64,000 bases of DNA from Hyphococcus sp. (GTDB lineage: Bacteria; Pseudomonadota; Alphaproteobacteria; Caulobacterales; Parvularculaceae). This document shows, in pieces, positions 8,310 to 17,631 of this stretch. The notes under the pieces were generated by a model that was not told where the DNA came from, searched no databases, and was given only the letters and a program-made list of their open reading frames with translations. The translations under genes were made by a program, and so were the position numbers. Numbering within the stretch: the stretch's first letter is position 1; each line of letters opens with the position of its first letter. The stretch is from contig JAJFGF010000039.1 in NCBI GenBank assembly GCA_021776245.1, positions 124,001 to 188,000 of the forward strand. The letters run 5' to 3'.

Positions 8310-9436
8310 TGACGCCGCGCGCCATATTTTTGCTGTTCGCCTGTCTGAGCCTGGCGGCGTGCGAAGGGCGCGACGCCAGACCAACGCCAGTGTTTCATGA
8401 GAGCGGCAATCCGGCGCTGTTAAGCGACTGGGGAGTGGTCACAACCCACAGCGGCGCCCTTCGGCTTGGCGATGGCGTAACGCCTTATGACCTGGCGACA
8501 CCGCTTTTTTCTGACTATGCATTAAAGCTGCGCACGATCTGGATGCCTCAAGGAAAATCTGCACAATATAGCGCCGATGGCGTTTTTGATTTCCCCGTCG
8601 GCGCCGTCATCTCGAAAACTTTTTACTATCCAATGACGGGCCCGGCCTGGAACGGCTCGGTGACCTACGGATCATTCCCGACTGTCCAAAATGGCGCGAT
8701 GCCGCTTGGAAGTCTGCGGCTTATCGAAACGCGGCTTCTGGTCCGGCGCAAAGGCGGATGGGTCACACTGCCTTATGTGTGGAACGACGACCAGACCGAC
8801 GCGGTCCTCACGCGAACCGGCGATATCAAACATTTGACGCTGATGCGCCCAGACGGGCGGCGCGAGGACTTTCCGTATGTTGTTCCAAACGCCAATCAAT
8901 GCGCAGGGTGTCACGCAACCAACGCAACGACCAAGGCAATTGAGCCAATCGGGCCCAAAGCGCGGCATCTCAATAAAGCCTCTTTATATGCGGAGGGCGC
9001 AAACCAGCTCGACCATTGGGCGGCGATCGGTCTTCTTGAGGACGGTTTTTCCGGCGCCGCCGCAGCACCCCGCAATGCCGTGTGGAACGACGAAACCGAA
9101 AATCTGGACCTGCGCGCGCGCAGCTATCTCGACGCCAATTGCAGCCATTGCCATAACCCCAACGGCGCAGGCGACACGTCCGGGCTTAACCTCGAACCGG
9201 ACGCGACCGGGCCGGCGCTCGGGTTTTATAAAACGCCAGTAGCCGCGGGCGGCGGCACAGGAGGGCGGCCCTATGATATTACGCCCGGCAATCCTGACGC
9301 CTCAATTACGGTGTTCCGCATGGAAACCACTGATCCCGGCGCCATGATGCCGGAACTTGGCCGCGCCGTCGCCCACGAAGAAGGCGTTGCGCTGATTAAG
9401 GCGTGGATCGAACAGCTGGACGGCGGCCGCTATTAG
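8309..9436 (+). CDS. SO2930-family diheme c-type cytochrome lipoprotein (TIGR03806-type)
   Basis: A 375-residue protein starting MTPRAIFLLFACLSLAAC, a lipoprotein signal. Two haem-c motifs are visible: CAGCH (about residue 196) and CSHCH (about residue 278, followed by NPNGAGDTSGLNL). The C-terminal PGNPDAS and MMPELGRAVAHEEG segments supply possible Met/His axial ligands. It should be anchored in the periplasm or outer membrane and carry electrons. The start overlaps the stop of the beta-helix gene (TAATG), so the two are co-translated. The longer frame from 8255 is not credible because it begins inside the upstream gene. The redox partner and substrate are unknown. Confidence 0.88.
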   Translation: MTPRAIFLLFACLSLAACEGRDARPTPVFHESGNPALLSDWGVVTTHSGALRLGDGVTPYDLATPLFSDYALKLRTIWMPQGKSAQYSADGVFDFPVGAVISKTFYYPMTGPAWNGSVTYGSFPTVQNGAMPLGSLRLIETRLLVRRKGGWVTLPYVWNDDQTDAVLTRTGDIKHLTLMRPDGRREDFPYVVPNANQCAGCHATNATTKAIEPIGPKARHLNKASLYAEGANQLDHWAAIGLLEDGFSGAAAAPRNAVWNDETENLDLRARSYLDANCSHCHNPNGAGDTSGLNLEPDATGPALGFYKTPVAAGGGTGGRPYDITPGNPDASITVFRMETTDPGAMMPELGRAVAHEEGVALIKAWIEQLDGGRY

Positions 9437-9633
9437 AGCACGATGCGAAGTCGAAAGCGGCGAAAAAGCAGGCAGCGTCATCACCTTTCCGGCCCTGTAT
9501 TCTTTGCCAGAGTCAGATCACCGCAATTGTCTTCACCGCTTCTTCAAATGCATTGAGGTCATCAAGGCTTCGCGCGAGGATCATAGCGTCTTAAACCGTG
9601 GCGACGGCGCCATGGGCTTTTCGCCGCGCTTGA

Positions 9634-11664
9634 TCAGGCAACCATCTTTTTTATACGGCCCATCGCCATCATCGGAAAATAATGCCGGTAAAGATTGTAG
9701 TTGATCATGAATGCCCGCGACAGTTCCGGCCCCTGCTTCAAACGCTCCGCCAACAAAGGATCGCCGAGCTTGATGGTCGCGCCGACGCCATAGCCGGGAA
9801 AGCCGGCGCCGGTATATTCCGGTTCTTCCCAGGTTCCGTCTTTTTGCCGTTCCATCAGGAAAGCAACGCCTTTGGCCATGGCGTCGCGGTCGGCTTCGCG
9901 CCCGGCCGCCGCAAGACCCATCAGGGCCCAGGCTGTCTGCGACGCCGTTGTCGGCCCGCGCCCGGCCATCTTTGGGTCCATGTAAGACGCACATGATTCG
10001 CCCCAGCCGCCGTCATCCTGCTGCTTCGACAGCAACCAATCGGCGGCGCGCGCAACATAAGAAGCGGACATGTCTTCGCCGATCGCCTCCAGCGCCGGCA
10101 GGACCGCGCCCGTGCCGTAAATATAATTGACGCCCCAGCGGCCAAACCACGACCCATCCGGCTCCTGTTCGTTTTTTAGATAGTCGATTGCACGGGCGAC
10201 ATTGGGATGATCGATGCGGAAACCGAGCTTGCCGAACGCCTCAACAACATGCGCGGTGACATCCACCGACGGCGGATCCAGGGCCTCGCCAAAATCGCAA
10301 AATGGGATGCGCGTCAAATAGGTTTTGTTGTTATCCTTGTCGAATGCGCCCCAGCCGCCGCCTTTGCATTGCATGGCGAACAGCCAGTTGACGCCGCGCT
10401 CGATAGCTTTTTCGACGCCTTTTGCTTTCCACTTTTGATCATTGCGACACTGCGCCAGCACAATCAGCGCCACAGCCGTATCGTCGGTATCGGGATAAAA
10501 GTAGTTTTTATATTCAAACGCCCAGCCGCCCGGCTCAACATTGGGAACTTTCACCTGCCAGTCGCCCGGCTTTAAAACCTGCTGCGCAAGCACCCAGTCG
10601 AGCGCTTTTTCAACTTCGCTTTCGTGGCGGGTATTGAGTTCACAATCGTCAAAAGCGAGCAGCGTCAACAATGTGTCCCAGACCGGACTGGTTGACGCCT
10701 GTATCCAGGTCGCGTCACCGACATCGGCGCGCCAGCGCGGATCATCAAGGGCGCCAAGCCCCGCCGCCACGACGGCATGATCGATGGCGTAGCCTTCATT
10801 ATAAAGCGCCATCAGCGAATAGATCCATGGGGGCTGAATGCCGCCCCATACGCCATCGGCGTCCTGATGTTGGATGATCCATTCAAGGACACGCTTGACA
10901 GCGCCGTTGCGCAACGGCGCAAAGCCGAGCGACTGCCCCCAATGCAGCAGGCGGTCCGCCGCCAAAAAGAATTGATCAACGAGATCGGCGCCTGGCTTTT
11001 CCGGATAGGCGTAATCAAACGCGCTGCGCCCATGGGGAAATAATTCATCGAGCCGGTTTGCCTGCGGCAGCGGCCGTGAGGGCCGCCGCGCGGAAAGAAC
11101 CGCAATCGGCATCAGGGTGGCGCGCGCCCATTGCGCAAAATTATAGATCGAAAACGGAAACCAGTTTGGGAAGTAAATTACTTCCGGCGGAATGTTCGGC
11201 GTTTTTTCCCAGGGAAATTCGCCGATCAAGGCGAGCCAATAACGCGTAAAAACGCGGATGTTTTTAAGACCGCCTTTTGACATGATCCATTGATGTGCGC
11301 GTTTAAGCGCCGGGTCATTCGCGGGTGCGCCCATGGAGCGCAAAGCCGCATAGGCCTCAACCGTTGTATTGATGTCGCCCGCCGGCGCGCCGTGATAAAT
11401 CTCCCAGGCCCCGTCTTCGCGCTGGGTCTGACGCAGGCTTTGCGCAAGGCGCGGGCGCAAATGGTGGGTTTCGAGCCCCATGAACCACAACGCCAAAATC
11501 CACTGGGCTTCCATACAGCCATTGGATTCAAGCCTGCCAACCCAATAGCCTTCAGGCTTCTGACGTTGCGCCAGCCAGTCCGCCGCCGCTTCTATCGAAG
11601 CATTGAGCTGATTATCAAAATTGGACCGCGCCGCAGCGCCGCCTTCCACTTGCTCGTCAAACAT
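9634..11664 (-). CDS. shc: Squalene-hopene cyclase
   Basis: A 676-residue type II terpene cyclase of normal length for SHC. The protonating motif DTDD is at residues 392-395, and QW repeats appear through both halves (QREDGAWEIY, QDADGVWGGI, GGGWGAFD, QEPDGSWFGRWG, QQDDGGWGES, QKDGTWEEPEYTG). The enzyme folds squalene into hopene/hopanol at the membrane and makes hopanoid sterol analogues. No other hopanoid genes (hpnC-E, hpnH) are in the window. The gene is transcribed alone; the 195-base region upstream contains a small stem-loop (11745-11764). Confidence 0.97.
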   Translation of the reverse strand: MFDEQVEGGAAARSNFDNQLNASIEAAADWLAQRQKPEGYWVGRLESNGCMEAQWILALWFMGLETHHLRPRLAQSLRQTQREDGAWEIYHGAPAGDINTTVEAYAALRSMGAPANDPALKRAHQWIMSKGGLKNIRVFTRYWLALIGEFPWEKTPNIPPEVIYFPNWFPFSIYNFAQWARATLMPIAVLSARRPSRPLPQANRLDELFPHGRSAFDYAYPEKPGADLVDQFFLAADRLLHWGQSLGFAPLRNGAVKRVLEWIIQHQDADGVWGGIQPPWIYSLMALYNEGYAIDHAVVAAGLGALDDPRWRADVGDATWIQASTSPVWDTLLTLLAFDDCELNTRHESEVEKALDWVLAQQVLKPGDWQVKVPNVEPGGWAFEYKNYFYPDTDDTAVALIVLAQCRNDQKWKAKGVEKAIERGVNWLFAMQCKGGGWGAFDKDNNKTYLTRIPFCDFGEALDPPSVDVTAHVVEAFGKLGFRIDHPNVARAIDYLKNEQEPDGSWFGRWGVNYIYGTGAVLPALEAIGEDMSASYVARAADWLLSKQQDDGGWGESCASYMDPKMAGRGPTTASQTAWALMGLAAAGREADRDAMAKGVAFLMERQKDGTWEEPEYTGAGFPGYGVGATIKLGDPLLAERLKQGPELSRAFMINYNLYRHYFPMMAMGRIKKMVA

Positions 11665-11859
11665 CGCCTATCCCTCTGGACGCGCTGTCTTAGCGCGCAG
11701 GCGCGGACTGGGCTAGGCCAAATTGCGTAAAATGGAAAAGGCCGGAAGCCAAAAAGCTGGCTTCAATGCCGGAAGAATAAGGGGTAATCTCAATCTCACG
11801 ATTCTATCATTGGTTCATCAGTGCGGCGATTCGCGTAAGCGCTAAAAGGGAGATCGATC

Positions 11860-12723
11860 ATGGCGCCGGAAGTAGAGAGCTTTTTTGACGAAAATACTTT
11901 TACCGCCAGTCATATCGCATCTGACCCGGAGACCGGCCAATGCGCCATCATCGATTCCGTGCTCGATTATGACGCGGCGTCAGGGCGGACGGGAACGCAG
12001 GCCGCTGACAAAATTGTTGATCATGTCAACAGCAATAACCTCACCGTTGCATGGGTTTTCGAAACCCATGTCCATGCCGACCATTTATCCGCAGCGCCTT
12101 ATTTGAAAGGTAAACTCGGCGGCAAGATCGCCATCGGCGACAAGATTCCTGTCATCCAGAAAACATTCGGAGAAATATTCAACGCAGAACCGGAATTTGC
12201 GCGCGACGGCAGCCAGTTTGACGCACTGTTTTCGGACGGCGCTACATTCTCGCTGGGCAATATCGAGGCGCAGTTTCTTCACACGCCGGGGCACACGCCC
12301 GCTTGCGCAACGATCATCATTGGCAACGCCGCTTTTGTCGGCGATACATTGTTTATGCCGGATTATGGCACGGCGCGCTGTGATTTCCCCGGCGGCGACG
12401 CACGCCTCCTTTATCGTTCAATTCAGAAAATTTTTGCATTGCCCGATGAAACAAGGCTGTTCATGTGTCACGATTATAAAGCGCCGGGCCGCGATTATTT
12501 TTCCTGGGAGACGACTGTCGCGGACGAAAAAGCAAACAATATTCATGTGGGCGGCGGCGTCAGTGAAGATGAATTCGTTAATATGCGTGAAACGCGTGAT
12601 GCGACCCTCAACATGCCGCGACTGATCCTGCCATCGGTTCAAGTCAATATGCGCGCAGGCGCGCTGCCGCCGCCTGACGAAAACGGCATTCGCTATCTTA
12701 AATTGCCGGTCAACGCTCTCTAG
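11860..12723 (+). CDS. MBL-fold hydrolase, persulfide dioxygenase (ETHE1/Blh) type
   Basis: This 287-residue metallo-beta-lactamase-fold protein carries the motifs of ETHE1-like persulfide dioxygenases: THVHADHLSAAPYL (HxHxDH), HTPGHTPACATI, GDTLFMPDYGTARCDFPGG and CHDY. These enzymes use one iron to oxidise glutathione persulfide to sulfite. The fused rhodanese domain of some homologues is absent. A GGGAGA site precedes the ATG. It is first in a compact same-strand run with a SulP transporter 36 bases downstream, which fits oxidation of sulfane sulfur followed by movement of sulfite or sulfate across the membrane. Confidence 0.85.
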   Translation: MAPEVESFFDENTFTASHIASDPETGQCAIIDSVLDYDAASGRTGTQAADKIVDHVNSNNLTVAWVFETHVHADHLSAAPYLKGKLGGKIAIGDKIPVIQKTFGEIFNAEPEFARDGSQFDALFSDGATFSLGNIEAQFLHTPGHTPACATIIIGNAAFVGDTLFMPDYGTARCDFPGGDARLLYRSIQKIFALPDETRLFMCHDYKAPGRDYFSWETTVADEKANNIHVGGGVSEDEFVNMRETRDATLNMPRLILPSVQVNMRAGALPPPDENGIRYLKLPVNAL

Positions 12724-12759
12724 ACGGAAGCGCGTCAAAACCAGTCAGTGACTATTTAA

Positions 12760-14523
12760 GTGAAAAACTATCTGCCGATCACACGCTGGGCCAAACGCTA
12801 TTCGCCCGGCGCCTTTGCCGACGACGCACTGGCCGCCGTGATTGTGACGATCATGCTGATCCCGCAATCTCTCGCCTATGCGCTGATCGCCGGGCTGCCG
12901 CCTGAAGTTGGTCTCTACGCCTCAATTTTACCGCTGATCGCCTACGCGATTTTCGGGACCAGCAATACGCTCGCTGTCGGTCCTGTTGCTGTCGTGTCGT
13001 TAATGACTGCCGCCGCAATCGGGCGCATTGCCGAAACTGGAAGCGCCGATTATATCGCCGCCGCAGCAGTGCTGGCGTTCTTGTCCGGGCTCATTTTGTT
13101 GGGACTCGGTATTTTAAGGATGGGGTTTCTCGCAAATTTTCTCAGCCATCCGATTATCGCCGGTTTCATTACAGCGTCTGGAATATTAATCGCCGCCAGT
13201 CAGCTCAAACATATTTTTGGCGTTGCCGGCGGCGGTCATACTCTCATTGAAATCATTCAAAGCCTCATGTCGGATATCGCCAGCTTCAATCCGGCAACGC
13301 TCGGGATCGGCGTTGTGTCGATTTTGTTTCTGCTTTGCGCGCGCGCCTGGCTCGCAAAACTACTTACGGGGTTGGGGATCCCGGAAAAAACTGCCGCTTC
13401 CATTTCAAAAGCGGGACCGCTGCTGGCCGTGATGGGCACGACGGCGGCGGTCGCATGGTTCGGGTTCGATGCGCGCGGCGTCGCGATCGTTGGCGAGGTT
13501 CCCCGTGGATTGCCGACGCCGGGCCTGCCCGAATTCGATGCTGCGCTATGGCGACAACTGGCCGGTCCCGCCCTGCTGATTGCGATCATCGGCTATGTGG
13601 AATCCGTTTCCATCGCGCAGACGCTTGCAGCGAAACGCCGCGAACGGATTGACCTCAATCAGGAACTGATTGGTCTCAGCGCGGCGAATCTGGCGGCCGG
13701 AACATCCGGCGGTTTTCCGGTTACTGGCGGATTTGCCCGGTCGGTCGTCAATTTCGACGCGGGCGCACGCACGCCTGCCGCCGGCGGTTTTGCAGCCTTG
13801 GGGATCGCCCTTGCCGCCCTCTTTCTGACGCCGCTGCTTTATTTTCTGCCCAAAGCCACGCTCGCCGCAACAATCATCGTCGCGGTTTTGTCGCTGGTGA
13901 ATATCGGCGCGATCCAACGCACCTGGCGTTATTCGAAAAGCGACTTTGCGGCGATGATGATCACAATCGCCGGCGTCTTTGCATTTGGCGTTGAGGTCGG
14001 CGTCGTCGCCGGCGTTGCGCTGTCAATCGCGCTGCTTTTGTACCGCTCGTCAAAACCGCATTATGCCATTGTCGGGCAAGTGCCCGGCACAGAGCATTTT
14101 CGTAATATCCATCGCCATGACGTAACGACGAGTCCCAGCGCTGCGTCGATCCGCGTTGACGGCAATCTCTTTTTCGCCAATGCGCGCTTTTTGGAAGACC
14201 ATGTGCTCGGCGTGGCTGCGGACCAGCCCGATGTCAAACATATTGTCTTGATGTGTTCGGCGGTCAATGAAATCGACGCCAGCGCGCTTGAGAGTCTCGA
14301 AGCGATCAATGAGCGGCTGAAACATGCAGGCGTTACGTTTCACATGTCCGAAGTCAAAGGTCCCGTCATGGACCGGCTTGAGCGCTCGCATTTCCTTGAA
14401 GCGCTGACGGGCCGCGTGTTTCTCAGCGAATTCGAAGCCATGCACACGCTCGATCCGGAAACTTTTGCGGCGCCAAATGGCGAGCCCTCGCATGGCTCAG
14501 CAAAACCGCCTAAAATAACCTGA
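12760..14523 (+). CDS. SulP-family anion (sulfate/bicarbonate) transporter with STAS domain
   Basis: A 587-residue inner-membrane protein. The SulP signature is near residues 28-60 (MLIPQSLAYALIAGLPPEVG, then YASILPLIAYAIFGTS), followed by about 12-14 hydrophobic helices to residue 430. A cytoplasmic STAS domain follows (about 450-560; AASIRVDGNLFFANARFLED, VNEIDASALESLEAINERL). SulP proteins move sulfate, bicarbonate or dicarboxylates. The start is GTG with no obvious ribosome site, so translation may depend on coupling to the upstream MBL gene. The stop overlaps the next ATG by one base. Substrate sulfate or sulfite is inferred from the neighbour only. Confidence 0.88.
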   Translation: MKNYLPITRWAKRYSPGAFADDALAAVIVTIMLIPQSLAYALIAGLPPEVGLYASILPLIAYAIFGTSNTLAVGPVAVVSLMTAAAIGRIAETGSADYIAAAAVLAFLSGLILLGLGILRMGFLANFLSHPIIAGFITASGILIAASQLKHIFGVAGGGHTLIEIIQSLMSDIASFNPATLGIGVVSILFLLCARAWLAKLLTGLGIPEKTAASISKAGPLLAVMGTTAAVAWFGFDARGVAIVGEVPRGLPTPGLPEFDAALWRQLAGPALLIAIIGYVESVSIAQTLAAKRRERIDLNQELIGLSAANLAAGTSGGFPVTGGFARSVVNFDAGARTPAAGGFAALGIALAALFLTPLLYFLPKATLAATIIVAVLSLVNIGAIQRTWRYSKSDFAAMMITIAGVFAFGVEVGVVAGVALSIALLLYRSSKPHYAIVGQVPGTEHFRNIHRHDVTTSPSAASIRVDGNLFFANARFLEDHVLGVAADQPDVKHIVLMCSAVNEIDASALESLEAINERLKHAGVTFHMSEVKGPVMDRLERSHFLEALTGRVFLSEFEAMHTLDPETFAAPNGEPSHGSAKPPKIT

Positions 14524-16049
14524 TGATGTCGGATAATTTTTACGGCTTGCTGCAGACACGGTTTCGACCCGCAATGAAAAAGCCGTTTCTAACGGCGCCA
14601 AACGGGCGTCAGGTTACCTATGGCGAAATTGATGCGCTGGCGGCGAACATGGCCGGCGCACTTGCCGGCGCCGGCGCCCGGCCCGGCGACCGCGTGCTCG
14701 TTCAGGTGGAAAAATCGCCGGAAAATATTGCACTCTATTTCGGCGCGCTGCGGGCGGGGCTGATCTATGTGCCCCTTAATACCGCATACACCCGCGGCGA
14801 AGTCGGTTATTTTCTGAAAGACGCCGAACCGGCGATATTTATTTGCGATCCCGCAAAGGAAGCTGCACTGGCGCCGATGGCGCGAGACGCAGGCGTCGGG
14901 ACAGTATTGACGCTTGGCAGCCGGAGCGGCGGATCACTTAGCGATGCAGCAGGCAATGCGAAAGTTTCTGACGACATTTGCGTGCGCCATCAGGATGATC
15001 TGGCGGTAATCCTTTATACGTCCGGCACCACCGGGATGTCCAAAGGCGCGATGCTGAGCCACGGTAATCTGGCGTCCAATGCCCTGGTGCTGAATGAATT
15101 GTGGGGATTTACGCCCAGCGACGTTTTGCTTCATGCCCTGCCGGTGTTTCACATCCATGGTCTTTTTGTCGCGTTGCACACGGCGATGCTGAGCGCATGC
15201 GAAATACTCTTCCTGCCCAAATTCGATGTTGCAGAGATCAGGCGTCAATTGCCAAAGGCGACATTGATGATGGGCGTGCCGACTTTTTATACACGACTTT
15301 TACGTGAGAATGATTTCGGCAGAACCGAATGCGCGCATATGCGTTTGTTCATTTGCGGATCAGCGCCCCTGACCGTCGAGACCTTTGACGCATTCAAAAC
15401 CCGCACCGGCTTTACGATCCTTGAACGATACGGCATGTCGGAAGCAGGCATGATTGCATCGAATCCGCTCAACGGCGATCGCATCGCCGGAAGCGTCGGT
15501 TTTGCCCTGCCGGGCGTATCTTTGCGCATTGCTGAAGACAGCGGCGTCAGCGCGCCAGCAGGCGTCCCCGGCAATGTCGAGATCAGCGGTCCGAATCTTT
15601 TCAAAGGCTATTGGCGCAATCCGGAAAAAACAAAAGAAGCATTCCGAAGGGACGGCTTTTTCATTACCGGCGATGTGGGCAGTCTTGATGAAGAGGGCCG
15701 GCTGACCCTTGCCGGGCGGTCAAAGGATCTGATTATCGCCGGCGGCTATAACATTTATCCAAAAGAGATCGAACAGGTGCTCAACGCTCTCCCGGGAATT
15801 ATCGAAAGCGCAGTGATTGGCGCGCCGCATGCGGATATGGGCGAAGGCGTCATCGCCATTCTGGCCGGCGAAGAGAGTGCGATTGACGATACAGTTCTAC
15901 ATGGAGCGATGACGGGCCTTGCGCGGTTCAAACATCCGCGAAAATATTTCTGGCTTGACGCACTGCCCCGCAACGCCATGGGAAAGGTGCAAAAGCAGGT
16001 TTTGAGAGAACAGTTCAAGGACGCATTCGCAGCGCCGCAAACATGTTGA
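14523..16049 (+). CDS. Acyl-CoA synthetase, malonyl-CoA synthetase (MatB) type
   Basis: A 508-residue ANL-superfamily enzyme. Its P-loop is YTSGTTGMSKGAMLSH (about residue 165), the adenylate motif is YGMSEAGM, and the hinge and catalytic segments are DLIIAGGYNIYPKEIE and PRNAMGKVQKQVL, with the catalytic Lys in GK. The early region LRAGLIYVPLNTAYTRGEVGYFLKDAEP closely resembles MatB, which makes malonyl-CoA from malonate, ATP and CoA. It overlaps the SulP stop (TGATG) and its last 7 bases overlap the sulfotransferase start, so all are likely one operon. No malonyl-CoA decarboxylase is nearby, so the substrate is only a guess. Confidence 0.8.
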   Translation: MMSDNFYGLLQTRFRPAMKKPFLTAPNGRQVTYGEIDALAANMAGALAGAGARPGDRVLVQVEKSPENIALYFGALRAGLIYVPLNTAYTRGEVGYFLKDAEPAIFICDPAKEAALAPMARDAGVGTVLTLGSRSGGSLSDAAGNAKVSDDICVRHQDDLAVILYTSGTTGMSKGAMLSHGNLASNALVLNELWGFTPSDVLLHALPVFHIHGLFVALHTAMLSACEILFLPKFDVAEIRRQLPKATLMMGVPTFYTRLLRENDFGRTECAHMRLFICGSAPLTVETFDAFKTRTGFTILERYGMSEAGMIASNPLNGDRIAGSVGFALPGVSLRIAEDSGVSAPAGVPGNVEISGPNLFKGYWRNPEKTKEAFRRDGFFITGDVGSLDEEGRLTLAGRSKDLIIAGGYNIYPKEIEQVLNALPGIIESAVIGAPHADMGEGVIAILAGEESAIDDTVLHGAMTGLARFKHPRKYFWLDALPRNAMGKVQKQVLREQFKDAFAAPQTC

Positions 16050-16747
16050 TTTCCTGGAAGCATAAATTTCTTTTCATTCACATAGCCAAGACCGGCGGCA
16101 CGGCGCTGACGAGAGCGCTGGCGCCCCATGCGCGCGTCAAGGACCGCATCGCTTATATAGGCGGCGCAACGCCTTTCCTGCGGCGCGGCCTCATTCAGTT
16201 TTGCGGCGGCTCCAACTATATTGAGACCATTACCGGATTTAACCCCCATGCGACTTATCGTTTCGTGGAACAGGCGCTAGGCGGCGAGGCGCTGGGGCCG
16301 CTGACAAAGGCGGCCTTTATCCGCAACCCGTTTACCCGCGCCGTCAGTCTTTACGCCCATATCAAACGCAACGCTCTCCATGCGCAATATCAACAACTGC
16401 GCAATCTTAGTTTTGAACAGGCATTGCCGCTGATGTGTGAATCAGGCGCGACGAAGCAGACGAATTACCTGTTCCGTCCCGACGCAAGGGAAATCGCGGT
16501 GGATTTTATCGGCAGTTTTGAACAGCTCGCTCAAGACAGCGCAGCGCTGGCCGAACGTCTTCAATTGCCAAAACCGTTGCGCATAAAGCGCGTCAACGTA
16601 GATCCAGGCCCTGCGCCGGACCTCAGGGAAATGTTTGGTATGCAGCTCAGTAGTTTCATCGCCGCGCATGAGGAAGAGTTCGACCTGCTTGGCTATTCGC
16701 GCGACATTGATCGTGCATCAGAACCGCCGGCGCGCACCGCTCAGTGA
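16043..16747 (+). CDS. Sulfotransferase-family protein
   Basis: A 234-residue protein of the Sulfotransfer_2 (heparan/chondroitin sulfotransferase-like) type. The 5'-phosphosulfate loop is FIHIAKTGGTAL (residues 10-21) and the 3'-phosphate site is AAFIRNPFTRAVSLY (about 92-106), which identify a PAPS-binding fold. It has no signal peptide or membrane segment. It overlaps the synthetase by 7 bases and is last in the run with the persulfide dioxygenase and SulP genes. It also overlaps the convergent ECF41 gene by 7 bases. The acceptor could be a polysaccharide or lipid; nothing here identifies it. Confidence 0.8.
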   Translation: MLISWKHKFLFIHIAKTGGTALTRALAPHARVKDRIAYIGGATPFLRRGLIQFCGGSNYIETITGFNPHATYRFVEQALGGEALGPLTKAAFIRNPFTRAVSLYAHIKRNALHAQYQQLRNLSFEQALPLMCESGATKQTNYLFRPDAREIAVDFIGSFEQLAQDSAALAERLQLPKPLRIKRVNVDPGPAPDLREMFGMQLSSFIAAHEEEFDLLGYSRDIDRASEPPARTAQ

Positions 16748-17631
16748 AATAAAGCCGGCGCCGGCAGCGCCTTTAGTTTTTCCGGATTGCGCACCGCATA
16801 TATCGCAACAATATGATCGCCGTTCACGTCAATGCTGATTGTCTGATCCATGGCCCCGTCGAAATAGACCAACAAACCCGGCAGCCGGTTAATCTCCGTT
16901 GGAACCACCTCGACTTTCAGTCCGTTCCTTTTCGCTTTTCGGGAAAGGCCGGCAAAAAAGCGCGCGACTTTGTCAGCGCCGTAAATAGGGTTCAGCGCTG
17001 CCTGTTTGACGCCGCCGCCGTCAGAAATCGCGATGGCGTCATCCGTCAACAATGTTTGCAGCCGGCTTGCATCGCCGCTCGCCATCGCTTCAACAAAACC
17101 CGCGAGCAATGTGCGGTGCTGATCCTCTGATGTTTGCGACGAGGGCCTCTCCTGACGCACAGCCTTGCGCGAACGCGCCGCCAATTGCCGGCACGCCGCT
17201 TCACTTTTCCCGAGCATCGCCGCAATTTCCGAAAATGGCGTTTCGAACACGTCATGCAATAGAAATGCAGCGCGTTCCGAGGCGGAAAGACGTTCAAGCG
17301 TCAGCATTAATGCGAACGAAAGGTCGTCCGCAAGCTCTACAGCGGAGTCCGGTGAAATCTGATCCGCATCGAATACCGGCTCAGGCAGCCACGGACCCAC
17401 ATAGATTTCGCGTTTTGCCCGAGCGGATTTCAACTTGTCGATGCAAAGCCGCGTCACGATCGTCACCAGATAGGCTTCCGTCGAGCGAATGGCTTTGCGG
17501 CCTGCGCCCGCATAGCGAAGATAAGCGTCCTGCAGCACATCTTCCGCATCAGCAAAGCTGCCGAGCATACGATAAGCGAGGCCCAGCAATTTGCTGCGGC
17601 TGGCGCTTAATGGATCATCTGCACGCTTCAC
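16741..17631 (-). CDS. ECF41-family RNA polymerase sigma factor (SigJ type)
   Basis: A 296-residue sigma factor. Region 2 is at residues 1-80 (LLGLAYRMLGSFADAEDVLQDAYLRY), region 4 at 115-170 (RLSASERAAFLLHDVFETPFSEIAAMLGKSEAACRQLAARSRK), and a C-terminal SnoaL-like extension at 175-290 contains ISDGGGVKQAALNPIYGADKVARF. That extension with its DGGG motif defines ECF41, where it replaces an anti-sigma factor and tunes activity. ECF41 genes are typically linked to a carboxymuconolactone-decarboxylase-like gene, which lies just upstream here with an ATGA overlap. A consensus ECF41 promoter precedes the operon at 18691-18717. Confidence 0.92.
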   Translation of the reverse strand: MKRADDPLSASRSKLLGLAYRMLGSFADAEDVLQDAYLRYAGAGRKAIRSTEAYLVTIVTRLCIDKLKSARAKREIYVGPWLPEPVFDADQISPDSAVELADDLSFALMLTLERLSASERAAFLLHDVFETPFSEIAAMLGKSEAACRQLAARSRKAVRQERPSSQTSEDQHRTLLAGFVEAMASGDASRLQTLLTDDAIAISDGGGVKQAALNPIYGADKVARFFAGLSRKAKRNGLKVEVVPTEINRLPGLLVYFDGAMDQTISIDVNGDHIVAIYAVRNPEKLKALPAPALFH

